Of a stretch of 64,000 nucleotides of DNA, positions 55,040 to 63,074 are shown piece after piece. Numbering within the stretch: the first letter of the stretch is position 1; every line of letters begins with the position of its first letter. Under the pieces are notes generated by a model. It was given only the letters and a program-made list of their open reading frames with translations. It had not been told where the DNA came from and did no database searches. A program made the position numbers and the translations under genes. Origin of the DNA: Microvirga terrae (lineage in GTDB: Bacteria > Pseudomonadota > Alphaproteobacteria > Rhizobiales > Beijerinckiaceae); NCBI RefSeq assembly GCF_013307435.2, contig NZ_CP102845.1:1736001-1800000 (forward strand), given 5' to 3'.

Positions 55040-55966
55040 CTAGAACGTCCGGGCCCCGTTCACCGGCAGCATGATCGCGTAGAGCGACGTGGTGGCGCAG
55101 ATGTAGAGCCGGTTGCGTTTCGGTCCGCCGAACACCAGGTTGGCGACCCCTTCCGGCACCAGGATCTTGCCGATCAGCGTGCCGTCGGGGTCGTAGCAAT
55201 GGACCCCGTCGCCGGCGCTGGTCCAGATCCGCCCGGCCTCGTCGAGCCGGAAGCCGTCGAACAGGCCCGCCGTACAGGTGGCGAAGACCTTCCCGTTCGT
55301 CAAATTGCCGTCGGCATCGACGTCGAAGACCCGGATATGGCGCGGGCCGTCCTTGACATGGGTCGCGCCCGTATCGGCCACGTAGAGGCGCGTCTCGTCG
55401 GGCGAGAAGGCGATCCCGTTCGGGCGGACGAAATCGTCGGCCACGACACGCAGGTCGCCGGAATGCGGATCGACCCGGTAGACGTGGCAGGCGCCGACCT
55501 CGCTGTCCGCCTTGTGGCCCTCATAGTCGGAATCGATGCCGTAGGCCGGATCCGTGAACCAGATCGAGCCGTCGGATTTCACCACTACGTCGTTGGGAGA
55601 GTTGAGGCGCCTGCCTTCATGGTGGCTCGCCAGCACCGTGATGGAACCGTCGTGCTCCGTGCGGGTCACCCGCCGGTGGCCGTGCTCGCAGGTGACGAGG
55701 CGGCCCTGACGGTCCACACTGTTGCCGTTGGAATAGCCTGCCGGATGGCGGAAGACGCTGACCGAGCCCGAGGTCTCGTCGAAGCGCATCATCCGGTCGT
55801 TGGGGATGTCGCTCCAGACCAGATAGCGGCCCGCCGGGAAATAGGCCGGGCCCTCCGCCCAGCGGCAGCCCTCGTAGAGCTTCTCCAGACGCGCCGATCC
55901 CTTGAACAGGTGCTGGAAGCGATCGTCGAGGACGACGGCGACGTCTCTGAACATGGCGAATGGCAT
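55040..55966 (-). CDS. SMP-30/gluconolactonase family lactonase
   Basis: 308 residues, six-bladed beta-propeller. Metal-binding positions appear in CRWAEGPAYFPAGRYLVWSD (Glu), NSPNDVVVKSDGSIWFTDPA (Asn and Asp) and IAFSPDETRLYVADTG. It hydrolyses sugar or similar lactones. It ends near the SnoaL-like gene and starts 6 bp downstream of the Usp gene stop on the same strand, so the two may be co-transcribed. The start may be ATG 55966 or ATG 55954. Confidence 0.88.
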   Translation of the reverse strand: MPFAMFRDVAVVLDDRFQHLFKGSARLEKLYEGCRWAEGPAYFPAGRYLVWSDIPNDRMMRFDETSGSVSVFRHPAGYSNGNSVDRQGRLVTCEHGHRRVTRTEHDGSITVLASHHEGRRLNSPNDVVVKSDGSIWFTDPAYGIDSDYEGHKADSEVGACHVYRVDPHSGDLRVVADDFVRPNGIAFSPDETRLYVADTGATHVKDGPRHIRVFDVDADGNLTNGKVFATCTAGLFDGFRLDEAGRIWTSAGDGVHCYDPDGTLIGKILVPEGVANLVFGGPKRNRLYICATTSLYAIMLPVNGARTF

Positions 55967-55972
55967 TTCCTG

Positions 55973-56809
55973 TCAGTGAGCCATCAGGACGGGAATCGTC
56001 GTGTTGCTCAGGATATGGCTGGTGGCGCCGCCGAAGAACATCTGCCTCAGACGGCTCTGGGTATAGGCGCCCTTCACGAGCAGGTCGCAGCCCAGAGCGC
56101 CGGCTTCGGACAGGATGGTCTCGCCGGGCCTGTTCGAAGGATCCGCCGCCGTGACGGCTTCCGCGGGCAGATCGTGCATCCTCAGATGCCGGGCGAGCTC
56201 CGATCCCGACGGGCCGGGAACGCCCCAATCCTCGAGTTCGAGCACGACGATGCGCCGGGCCTTCTTGAGCAGGGGCATCGATCCCAGCACGGCGCGGGCG
56301 GTTTCCGTGCTCCGGTTCCAGGCAATCACGGCGGTCTCTGCGAAGGTCCTGGGCGGGTTGGGAGGCGCGATGAGAACGGGGCGGCCCGTCTCGAACAGGG
56401 CCGCCTCCACGGTGGACAGGCGGGTCTGGCCGTTCGAGCCGTCCGGCCGGCCCACCACGACGAGATCGAACACGCGGCCATAGGCGCCCAGGAAGGCGTC
56501 CTCCATCAGGCCGTCCTGCCGCCAACCCGAGCTCAGGCCCGGCAGGCCCGCGGAGGCGCGCGCGATCTGCTGCGTCGTCATGAAAGCCTCGAACCGCTCG
56601 CGGCAGGCGCGGGCCATTTCCAGGCGGTTCTCCGGCGTGATCGGGGAGGGCACGCCGATGGCGATGTCCACCGGCAGGACGACCGGGTAATCGGGGGTGA
56701 TGGCGATCCCCTCGATATAGCTGTCGAACAGGCGGCCGAGATGCAGGGCCGCCTGCAGCTGCGGCTCGACGATGCCGTGGTCTTCGATCGGAACGAGAAT
56801 GCTCTTCAT
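55973..56809 (-). CDS. Universal stress protein, two-domain
   Basis: 278 residues from ATG 56809 with tandem Usp-like domains. MKSILVPIEDHGIVEPQLQA starts the first; the second ends with the ATP-binding G-x2-G-x9-G-S/T type run in GAYTQSRLRQMFFGGATSHI followed by NTTIPVLMAH. It belongs to the UspA group that supports survival under stress. It is divergent from the YdcF-like gene, 138 bp away. The frame is open far upstream, but the part before 56809 is antisense to that gene. Confidence 0.88.
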   Translation of the reverse strand: MKSILVPIEDHGIVEPQLQAALHLGRLFDSYIEGIAITPDYPVVLPVDIAIGVPSPITPENRLEMARACRERFEAFMTTQQIARASAGLPGLSSGWRQDGLMEDAFLGAYGRVFDLVVVGRPDGSNGQTRLSTVEAALFETGRPVLIAPPNPPRTFAETAVIAWNRSTETARAVLGSMPLLKKARRIVVLELEDWGVPGPSGSELARHLRMHDLPAEAVTAADPSNRPGETILSEAGALGCDLLVKGAYTQSRLRQMFFGGATSHILSNTTIPVLMAH

Positions 56810-56947
56810 AAGGATTATTGTCGCGCTTAAACCCAGCCTCGGCAAGACCATCCGAAAGTTCAGCACGGGCTGTGGATGGAAATCGGTTTGACATCCGATC
56901 ATCGTCGGATCCAGCTTGAATGGCCCGGCACAATCAAGGAGCCTTCC

Positions 56948-58000
56948 ATGCGTAAGATCGCGCCCCTCGCGGCAGCCGCTCTCCTCACGTTCTCCACCTC
57001 GTTCGCAGCGCTCGCGTTCGACCCGGGCAACACGGGCCGCATCAAGACGCTCGTGGATACAGGGATGCAATATTACTGGTCGGGCGGGGACGTGAAGAAG
57101 GCCGAGGCGGAGGTCTTCAAGGGCATCACCCTGCACGGCCGCTACGACGTGGTGGAGAAGGCCTTCGCGGAGGCCTCCACCCTGGCGCCGGAGCGCCTCG
57201 ATTTCCGATTCGCCGTCGCGTCGTCCCAGATCCTGCAGAAGAACCTGGCCGGCGCCCGCGCGACCTATGAGGACATCCTGGCCAAGGATCCGGCCTCCTT
57301 CGAGGCCCAGGCCTGGCTCGCGGCGCTCGCCCGCATCGAGGGCAAGGCCGACGAGGCCGCCCTGACGGATCAGGCGCTGGCGGCACTCGATCGGGCGCGA
57401 TCGGACGCCTACCGCCAGCGCTTCGCCCGCGCGGAGGCCATCATGGCCGAGCGCCCTAACATGGACGTGCCGACGATTTCGGGCCGCGTGATGATCGTGG
57501 CCCTCGGCTATGCGCTGGCCAAGGACGGCACGGCGGAGAAGCCGCTCCTCGACCGTCTCGACGTGGCCCTGAAGGCCGCGAACGCGAATCCCACGGCCCG
57601 GATCATGGTCACCGGCGGCCAGCCTCAGGCGGGCGTCACCGAGGGCGACGTCATGACCAAGTGGCTGGTGGAAAGGGGCGTCGACCGGGACCGCATCCTG
57701 ATCGAGGACAAGTCCAAGGACACGGTCGGCAACGTGCTCAACGTCGCCAATCTCCTGAAGCGCCACACGGCCGACGCGGTCATCCTGGTGACGAGTTCCA
57801 GCCACATGCGCCGGGCCCGCACGCTTCTGGAGGACGCCTTCCGGCAATACGGCATCGACGCGCCGATCCTGCCTGTCGTCGCTCTCGATGCGCCGTCCCT
57901 CGAGGAGGCGGCCAAGGTCTCGAAGGATGAGCGCATGGTGATCTACCGCGATCTCATGCGCGTTTCGGGCCTGTGGGCCTATCCGGGCATCCAGCAGTAG
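56948..58000 (+). CDS. TPR-like plus YdcF/DUF218 envelope protein
   Basis: 350 residues from ATG 56948 (AAGGAG at 56937-56942). Signal peptide (about 1-24), an alpha-helical tetratricopeptide-like part (about 30-150: VEKAFAEASTLAPERLDFRF, ARATYEDILAKDPASFEAQA), and a C-terminal DUF218 domain (VALGYALAKDGTAEKPLLDR, TARIMVTGGQP, LIEDKSKDTVGNVLNVANLL, LVTSSSHMRRARTLLEDAF). DUF218 proteins (SanA, ElyC, YdcF) act in envelope polymer metabolism. The joined TPR part is unusual for YdcF, which is shorter. Confidence 0.85.
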   Translation: MRKIAPLAAAALLTFSTSFAALAFDPGNTGRIKTLVDTGMQYYWSGGDVKKAEAEVFKGITLHGRYDVVEKAFAEASTLAPERLDFRFAVASSQILQKNLAGARATYEDILAKDPASFEAQAWLAALARIEGKADEAALTDQALAALDRARSDAYRQRFARAEAIMAERPNMDVPTISGRVMIVALGYALAKDGTAEKPLLDRLDVALKAANANPTARIMVTGGQPQAGVTEGDVMTKWLVERGVDRDRILIEDKSKDTVGNVLNVANLLKRHTADAVILVTSSSHMRRARTLLEDAFRQYGIDAPILPVVALDAPSLEEAAKVSKDERMVIYRDLMRVSGLWAYPGIQQ

Positions 58001-58028
58001 AGCCGAGGTGCCCTTCGACGAGTGGAGC

Positions 58029-58071
58029 ATCGGATCAAATCCCAAGAGTGGATTCCACTTTTGGGTCCGAT
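58029..58071. repeat. Inverted repeat between convergent genes
   Basis: ATCGGA (58029-58034) and TCCGAT (58066-58071) enclose inner arms near CCCAAGAGTGG and CCACTTTTGGG. The element lies 28 bp after the YdcF-like gene and ends 4 bp before the ppk2 stop. It can act as a bidirectional terminator. The inner TCCACTTTT motif resembles repeats I recall from Rhizobiales. Confidence 0.6.
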
Positions 58072-58074
58072 ACT

Positions 58075-58899
58075 CTAGAAAACCTTGAAGTCGCCCGGCT
58101 TCCAGGAGACTTCCGGGTATTGCGGATCCATTTCTTCAAGGGTTGCCTTGACGATGGTCGCGATGGCCGCGTTGCGGACCCATTTGCGGTCGGCCGGGAT
58201 GATGTGCCAGGGCGCCCACGGGGTCGAGCAGCGGTTGAGCATGATCTCGTAGGCCTCCTGGTAGTCGTCCCAGTGCTCCCGGTCCTCCAGGTCGCCCGGG
58301 TTGAACTTCCAGTGCTTCGTCGGGTCGTCGAGCCGCTCCTGCAAGCGTTCCTTCTGCTCATCCTTCGAGATGTGAAGCATGAACTTGAGGATGGTCGTGC
58401 CATTCTCCGCGAGCATCTTCTCGAACGCGTTGATCTGCTCGTAGCGCTGTTCGATCACATCCTCCGGCGCCAGCTTGCGCACCTTGCCGACGAGCACGTC
58501 CTCGTAATGGGAGCGGTTGAAGATCCCGATGGTGCCACGCCGCGGGCAGGCGCCATGCACACGCCAGAGAAAGTCGTGCTCCAGTTCGAGCCGCGAGGGC
58601 GGACCGAAGGCATGGACCGAGACGCCCAGGGGCCCGGTCGCGTTGAACACGCCGCGGATCGTGCCGTCCTTGCCCGACGTGTCCGTGCCTTGAAGGATGA
58701 CGAGCAGGGCGCGGGAGCCCTCCGCATAGAGTCGGTCCTGTAGGATGTCGATGTCCTTCGCGAGAGCAGCCGTCGCGGCCTTCGTCTCGTCGCTGTCCTC
58801 GAAGATCGTCTTGTCCCGCGGGTCGCGGTCCTTCAGCCGGGCCTTCTCGCCGGGCTCGACCCGAAGCGTCTTCCGCAAGTCCTGTTCCTGATCCGCCAT
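58075..58899 (-). CDS. ppk2: Polyphosphate kinase 2 (PPK2)
   Basis: 274 residues from ATG 58899 with GGAGG 7 nt upstream. Walker A-like GTDTSGKDGTIRGVF (near 71), IGIFNRSHYEDVLVGKV (Walker B-like), and HWKFNPGDLEDREHWDDYQE. One PPK2 domain places it in class I or III, which phosphorylates nucleoside mono- or diphosphates with polyphosphate. Its TAG is 4 bp from the inverted repeat. Confidence 0.92.
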   Translation of the reverse strand: MADQEQDLRKTLRVEPGEKARLKDRDPRDKTIFEDSDETKAATAALAKDIDILQDRLYAEGSRALLVILQGTDTSGKDGTIRGVFNATGPLGVSVHAFGPPSRLELEHDFLWRVHGACPRRGTIGIFNRSHYEDVLVGKVRKLAPEDVIEQRYEQINAFEKMLAENGTTILKFMLHISKDEQKERLQERLDDPTKHWKFNPGDLEDREHWDDYQEAYEIMLNRCSTPWAPWHIIPADRKWVRNAAIATIVKATLEEMDPQYPEVSWKPGDFKVF

Positions 58900-59038
58900 C
58901 CCCGATCCTCCACGTGTTGAGGACGATAGGGCGGAACCGCGTGAAAGGAAGGTTGGGATCGCGGCCGGCGCGCTCTTTACGGGCTTTGCGGCAGGACGTA
59001 CCAGAGACCTGCCAGTCAAATTGGAAGGGGCTGCCACG

Positions 59039-59674
59039 ATGCTTTCACTCTACTACTATCCCGGCAATGCCAGCCTGCTGCCGCACATGATGCTCCGGGA
59101 AATCGGCGCCGAGTTCGAGCTGCGCCTCGTGGATCGCGGGCAGGACGCCCAGAAGAGCCCGGATTATCTCAAGCTCAACCCGAGCGGGCGCATCCCGGTT
59201 CTCATCGATGGCGACCTTGTGCTGTTCGAGACTGCCGCCATCGTGCTGCATCTCGCCGACAGGTTTCCCGAATCGGGCCTTGCTCCCGCGCTCGGAACCG
59301 CGGAGCGGTCCGAGTTCTACAAGTGGATCATCCACCTCACGAACACGCCGCAGACGGAGTTTCGCGCCTGGTTCTATCCGCACGAGCACGTGACCGACGA
59401 GGCCGCCGCGCCGACCGTCAAGGACGCGGCGCGCGAGCGCCTGGACCGCATGTTCGACGTGATTTCCGCGCAGCTCGGAGACAAGACGTGGCTTCTCGGC
59501 GAACGCTTTTCCGCCGCCGACCTCTTCCTGTTCATGCTGGTCCGCTGGGGACGCGGCATGCCGCGTCCGCCGCGCAGCATCCCGAACCTGAACGCGCTGG
59601 CCGAGCGCGTGCTGGCCCGACCTGCCGTTCAGAAAGCGCTCGAGGCGGAGGGGCTCAGGGCTCCGATTTTCTGA
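59039..59674 (+). CDS. Glutathione S-transferase family protein
   Basis: 211 residues from ATG 59039 with AAGGGG 9 nt upstream. Thioredoxin-like N-terminal domain (MLSLYYYPGNASLLPHMMLR, LKLNPSGRIPVLIDGD) and alpha-helical C-terminal domain (FSAADLFLFMLVRWGRGM). Its stop is 2 bp from the convergent LigD-like gene. The substrate is unknown; beta-class detoxification is likely. Confidence 0.88.
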   Translation: MLSLYYYPGNASLLPHMMLREIGAEFELRLVDRGQDAQKSPDYLKLNPSGRIPVLIDGDLVLFETAAIVLHLADRFPESGLAPALGTAERSEFYKWIIHLTNTPQTEFRAWFYPHEHVTDEAAAPTVKDAARERLDRMFDVISAQLGDKTWLLGERFSAADLFLFMLVRWGRGMPRPPRSIPNLNALAERVLARPAVQKALEAEGLRAPIF

Positions 59675-59676
59675 CG

Positions 59677-61254
59677 CTACTTCTTCCGCGGCGCGCGCTT
59701 CGACCGTGCGCGCTCCGGCAGCACCTGATCGGCCTTGCCCATGTCGGCCCAGGGATCCCGCTTGAGCGCTTTGAGACGATTGCTCAGGTTTTCGACCGTG
59801 AACCCGTTGGGCTTGAGATCCGACGACAGCTCCTCCCAGGTCACCGGCGTGGCGACCGGAGCGCCGGGCCGCGAGCGGGTGGAGTAGGGCGCGACCGCCG
59901 AGGCCTCGCGATTGTTGCGCAGGTAATCGATGAAGATGCGTCCCTCGCGCTCCTGCTTGGCGGACGTGGTCGTGTAGCGGTCCGGCTCGTCGGCCGCCAT
60001 GGCTTCGGCGATGTCCCGCGTGAACGCGAGAGCATCCTTCCACGGCGCCCGCGGCTTGAGCGGCACGACCACGTGAAGGCCCTTGCCGCCGGTCGTCTTG
60101 ACGAAGCTTTCGAGCCCCAGCGCCTTCAGGCGCTCGCGGACGGCGCGCGCTCCCGCGATCACCGCGGGCCAGTCCACGCCTTCACCGGGATCGAAATCGA
60201 AGACGAGGCGGTCGGGCCGTTCCAGATCGGCCAGGGTCGCGCCCCACACGTGCATCTCCAGCACGCCCGATTGCACGAGAGCCACGACGCCCCGGATGTC
60301 GCGGACCGTCAGAATCTCCTGCTTGGTCGTCCCGTCCTCCACCGTGTCCGAATGAATGAAGGGACTCATGCCGACCCAGGAGTGACGCTGGATGAAGCAC
60401 TTCTTCTCCGCCCCTCCCGGGCAGCGGATGAGCGTCAGCGGTCGGTCGACCAGATGCGGCAGCAGCCAATCGGAGATGCCGGCATAGAAGGCCGCCAGTT
60501 CCTGCTTCGTCACTCCCTGGTCTTCCCACAACACGCGGTCGGGATGGGTGAGGGTCACGCCCGCCACTTCGATCGAACGGTCGGATGGCTTGGCTTTCGC
60601 AGAGGCTCGCTTCGTGGTCTTTTCAGCATTCGGCGATACCGCCTTTGTCGCCGGTGCTTTTCTCGTCGTGGAACGCTTGGCCGGGCGGTCGGGCGCGATC
60701 TGCTCCAGCGAGCGGCCCGATTTCACCGACAGCGGCTTCTCGTCGAGGACATCCGGATCATCCTCGGTCCGTGCATAGGCGTCCTCGGCTTTGATCAGCA
60801 GCCAGGATTCCTGTCGTTCGCGTGGGCGTTTGGCCATGCGGACGAGGTGCCACGTCCCGTGCAGCTTCTCTCCCTCGAGGCGGAAGGTGAGGCGGCCCTT
60901 GTCGTAGCCCTCGTGCGGATCGCCGTCCGGCTCCCAGGTCCCGCGATCCCACAGCAGGACGGTGCCGCCGCCGTACTGGCCCTCCGGGATGGTGCCCTCG
61001 AAGTCGCCGTAATCGAGCGGGTGATCCTCCACATGGACCGCAAGGCGCTTCTCGCCCGTGACCAGGCTCGGTCCCTTGGCCACAGCCCAGCTCTTCAGGA
61101 CGCCGTCGAGCTCCAGGCGGAAATCGTAGTGCAGACGGGAGGCGTCGTGCTTCTGGACGACGAAGGACGCCCCCCGGCGCCGGGAGGCCTTGCCCGCCGG
61201 CTCGGAGGTCTTAGTGAAGTCGCGCTTGGCGCGATAGGCTGCGAGCTTTGCCAT
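59677..61254 (-). CDS. LigD-like protein with phosphoesterase and polymerase domains, no ligase domain
   Basis: 525 residues. The N-terminal 3'-phosphoesterase domain (about 30-150) shows HDASRLHYDFRLELDGVLKS and EDHPLDYGDFEGTIPEGQYG. From about 225 a primase-polymerase domain follows: GVTLTHPDRVLWEDQGVTKQ, LVFDFDPGEGVDWPAV (catalytic Asp pair), TTGGKGLHVVVPLKPRAPWK, RIFIDYLRNNREASAVAPYS. The linker (about 165-225) is Lys/Ala/Thr-rich with no KxDG ligase motif, so the central ATP-dependent ligase module of full LigD is missing. The residual activity should be end-processing and gap filling in non-homologous end joining. No ku gene is in the window. Confidence 0.85.
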   Translation of the reverse strand: MAKLAAYRAKRDFTKTSEPAGKASRRRGASFVVQKHDASRLHYDFRLELDGVLKSWAVAKGPSLVTGEKRLAVHVEDHPLDYGDFEGTIPEGQYGGGTVLLWDRGTWEPDGDPHEGYDKGRLTFRLEGEKLHGTWHLVRMAKRPRERQESWLLIKAEDAYARTEDDPDVLDEKPLSVKSGRSLEQIAPDRPAKRSTTRKAPATKAVSPNAEKTTKRASAKAKPSDRSIEVAGVTLTHPDRVLWEDQGVTKQELAAFYAGISDWLLPHLVDRPLTLIRCPGGAEKKCFIQRHSWVGMSPFIHSDTVEDGTTKQEILTVRDIRGVVALVQSGVLEMHVWGATLADLERPDRLVFDFDPGEGVDWPAVIAGARAVRERLKALGLESFVKTTGGKGLHVVVPLKPRAPWKDALAFTRDIAEAMAADEPDRYTTTSAKQEREGRIFIDYLRNNREASAVAPYSTRSRPGAPVATPVTWEELSSDLKPNGFTVENLSNRLKALKRDPWADMGKADQVLPERARSKRAPRKK

Positions 61255-61327
61255 GGCGCGGAGTCAAATCCGCGCCCGGCGATCTGGTTCCCGCTTTCAG
61301 TGGTCCACGCGAGGTGACACCCTGCCC

Positions 61328-61416
61328 GTCATGGCCGGGCTTGTCCCGGCCATCCCGATTGGAAAAGCGCCGCGTTTCAGGCAATCGGGATCACCGGCAC
61401 AAGGCCGGTGATCCCG
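61328..61416. repeat. Palindromic interspersed repeat, copy C
   Basis: About 89 bp between the yejF end and the LigD-like start. It begins GTCATGGCCGGGCTTGTCCC and ends with GGCACAAGGCCGGTGATCCC, oriented as copy A. Confidence 0.75.
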
Positions 61417-61438
61417 TGCGGAGACAAAGGCTCGCCTC

Positions 61439-63073
61439 TCAGGAGGCCAGGGGACGGGCAGCCGCTTCGGCCTTGTCGCGCTCCGTCAGGAAGGCCGCCG
61501 CGATCAGGTCGCGGGTATAGTCCTCGTGCGGCCTGTCGAAGATCTCCTCCGCGGTGCCGCGCTCCACCACCTTGCCGCTCTTCATCACCATGATCTCGTC
61601 CGAGAGCGCGCGCACGACCGCGAGGTCGTGGCTGATGAAGATGTAGGCGAGGCCGTGGGCCTTCTGCAGATTGCGCAGCAGATCGACGATCTCCTTCTGG
61701 ACCGAGCGGTCGAGCGCGGAGGTCGGCTCGTCGAGCACCACGAGCTTCGGGTGCAGGATCATGGCGCGCGCGATGGCGATGCGCTGGCGCTGCCCGCCGG
61801 AGAACTCGTGCGGGAATCGGTTGCGCCAGGCCGGGTCGAGCTGCACCTCCTCGAACGCCTGGGCGGCCCGTCGGTCGCGCTCCTTGCGGGAGATGCTGGG
61901 CTCGTGGACGAGGAGGCCCTCGGTCACGATCTCCCCCGCCGTCATGCGTGGCGAGAGGGAGCCGAACGGATCCTGGAAGACAAGCTGCAGATGGCGCCGA
62001 AGGGGCCTCATGCCGCCCCGGTCGAGGGGCATGAGGTTCCGGTCCTCGAAGCGCACGAGGCCGGAGGCCGGCTGCAGGCGCAGGATGGCGCGGCCGAGGG
62101 TCGACTTGCCCGAGCCGGATTCGCCCACCACGCCCACCGTCTCGCCGGCGCGCACCCGCAGGCTCACGTCGTCGACGGCCTTGAGGACGTGAGTGGCCTT
62201 GCCGAAGAAGCTCTTCTCCAGCGTGAACTGAACCCCGATGTTGCGCGCATCGAGCACCAGCGGCGCCGTGGACGCGACCGGCTCCTTGCGGCCGGTCGGC
62301 TCGGCGTCGATGAGCATCTGCGTATAGGGGTGCTTGGGGGCGGCGAAGATCGCCTCGGTATCGCCGCTCTCCACCACCTCGCCGCGCTTCATCACGTAGG
62401 TGCGGTCGGCGAAGCGGCGCACCACGCCGAGATCGTGGGTGATGAACACGATCGACATGCCGAGCCGCTTCTGCAGATCCGCCAGGAGTTCCAGGATGCG
62501 GGCCTGCACGGTCACGTCGAGGGCGGTGGTCGGCTCGTCGGCGATCAGCACGTCCGGGTTGTTGGCGAGCGCCATGGCGATCATCACGCGCTGGCGCTGG
62601 CCGCCGGACATCTCGTGCGGGTAGGCGTCGATGCGCCGGGCCGGGTCCGGAATGCGCACGAGCTCCAGGAGCTCGATGGCGCGCTTGCGGGCCTGCGCCT
62701 TGCTCAGACCCCCATGGGTGGTGAGCGGGAGGCTCAGCTGATCGCCGATCCGGTAGAGCGGATCGAGGGAGGTCATCGGCTCCTGGAAGATCATGGTGAG
62801 CTTGGAACCCCGATAGGCGTTGAGCCTGTCGGGGGAGAGGCCCACCAACTCGTCTCCGCGATACTTCACCGAGCCTTCGGCCCAGCCGTTCGAGGCGAGC
62901 AGCCCCATCACGGACATCATGGTCTGGCTCTTGCCCGAGCCGGATTCGCCCACGATGGCGACGGTCTCGCCCGGGTTGATGTCGAGGTCGATACCCTTCA
63001 CCGCATGGAGGATGCCGTCGCCGGTGCGGAAACGGACGTGAAGGTTGCGGACGGAAAGAACGGGTTCAACCAT
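61439..63073 (-). CDS. yejF: Peptide ABC transporter ATPase with two nucleotide-binding domains (YejF-type)
   Basis: 544 residues from ATG 63073 with AAGGA 8 nt upstream. Two complete ABC domains in one chain: [49 protein letters not shown]; then [49 protein letters not shown]. The [18 protein letters not shown] region between them is typical of Opp/Dpp proteins. It powers uptake of peptides or microcin-like compounds, and starts 1 bp after the permease stop. Confidence 0.92.
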   Translation of the reverse strand: MVEPVLSVRNLHVRFRTGDGILHAVKGIDLDINPGETVAIVGESGSGKSQTMMSVMGLLASNGWAEGSVKYRGDELVGLSPDRLNAYRGSKLTMIFQEPMTSLDPLYRIGDQLSLPLTTHGGLSKAQARKRAIELLELVRIPDPARRIDAYPHEMSGGQRQRVMIAMALANNPDVLIADEPTTALDVTVQARILELLADLQKRLGMSIVFITHDLGVVRRFADRTYVMKRGEVVESGDTEAIFAAPKHPYTQMLIDAEPTGRKEPVASTAPLVLDARNIGVQFTLEKSFFGKATHVLKAVDDVSLRVRAGETVGVVGESGSGKSTLGRAILRLQPASGLVRFEDRNLMPLDRGGMRPLRRHLQLVFQDPFGSLSPRMTAGEIVTEGLLVHEPSISRKERDRRAAQAFEEVQLDPAWRNRFPHEFSGGQRQRIAIARAMILHPKLVVLDEPTSALDRSVQKEIVDLLRNLQKAHGLAYIFISHDLAVVRALSDEIMVMKSGKVVERGTAEEIFDRPHEDYTRDLIAAAFLTERDKAEAAARPLAS

Positions 63074-63074
63074 G

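Noticed and set aside
58921..58960. GGAAC with GGTT in the ppk2-GST gap
   Set aside because: The spacing is 13 nt, too short for an EcfG promoter.
59323..61317. 664-residue plus-strand frame opposite the LigD-like gene
   Set aside because: Shadow of a gene with intact polymerase motifs; no domain of its own.
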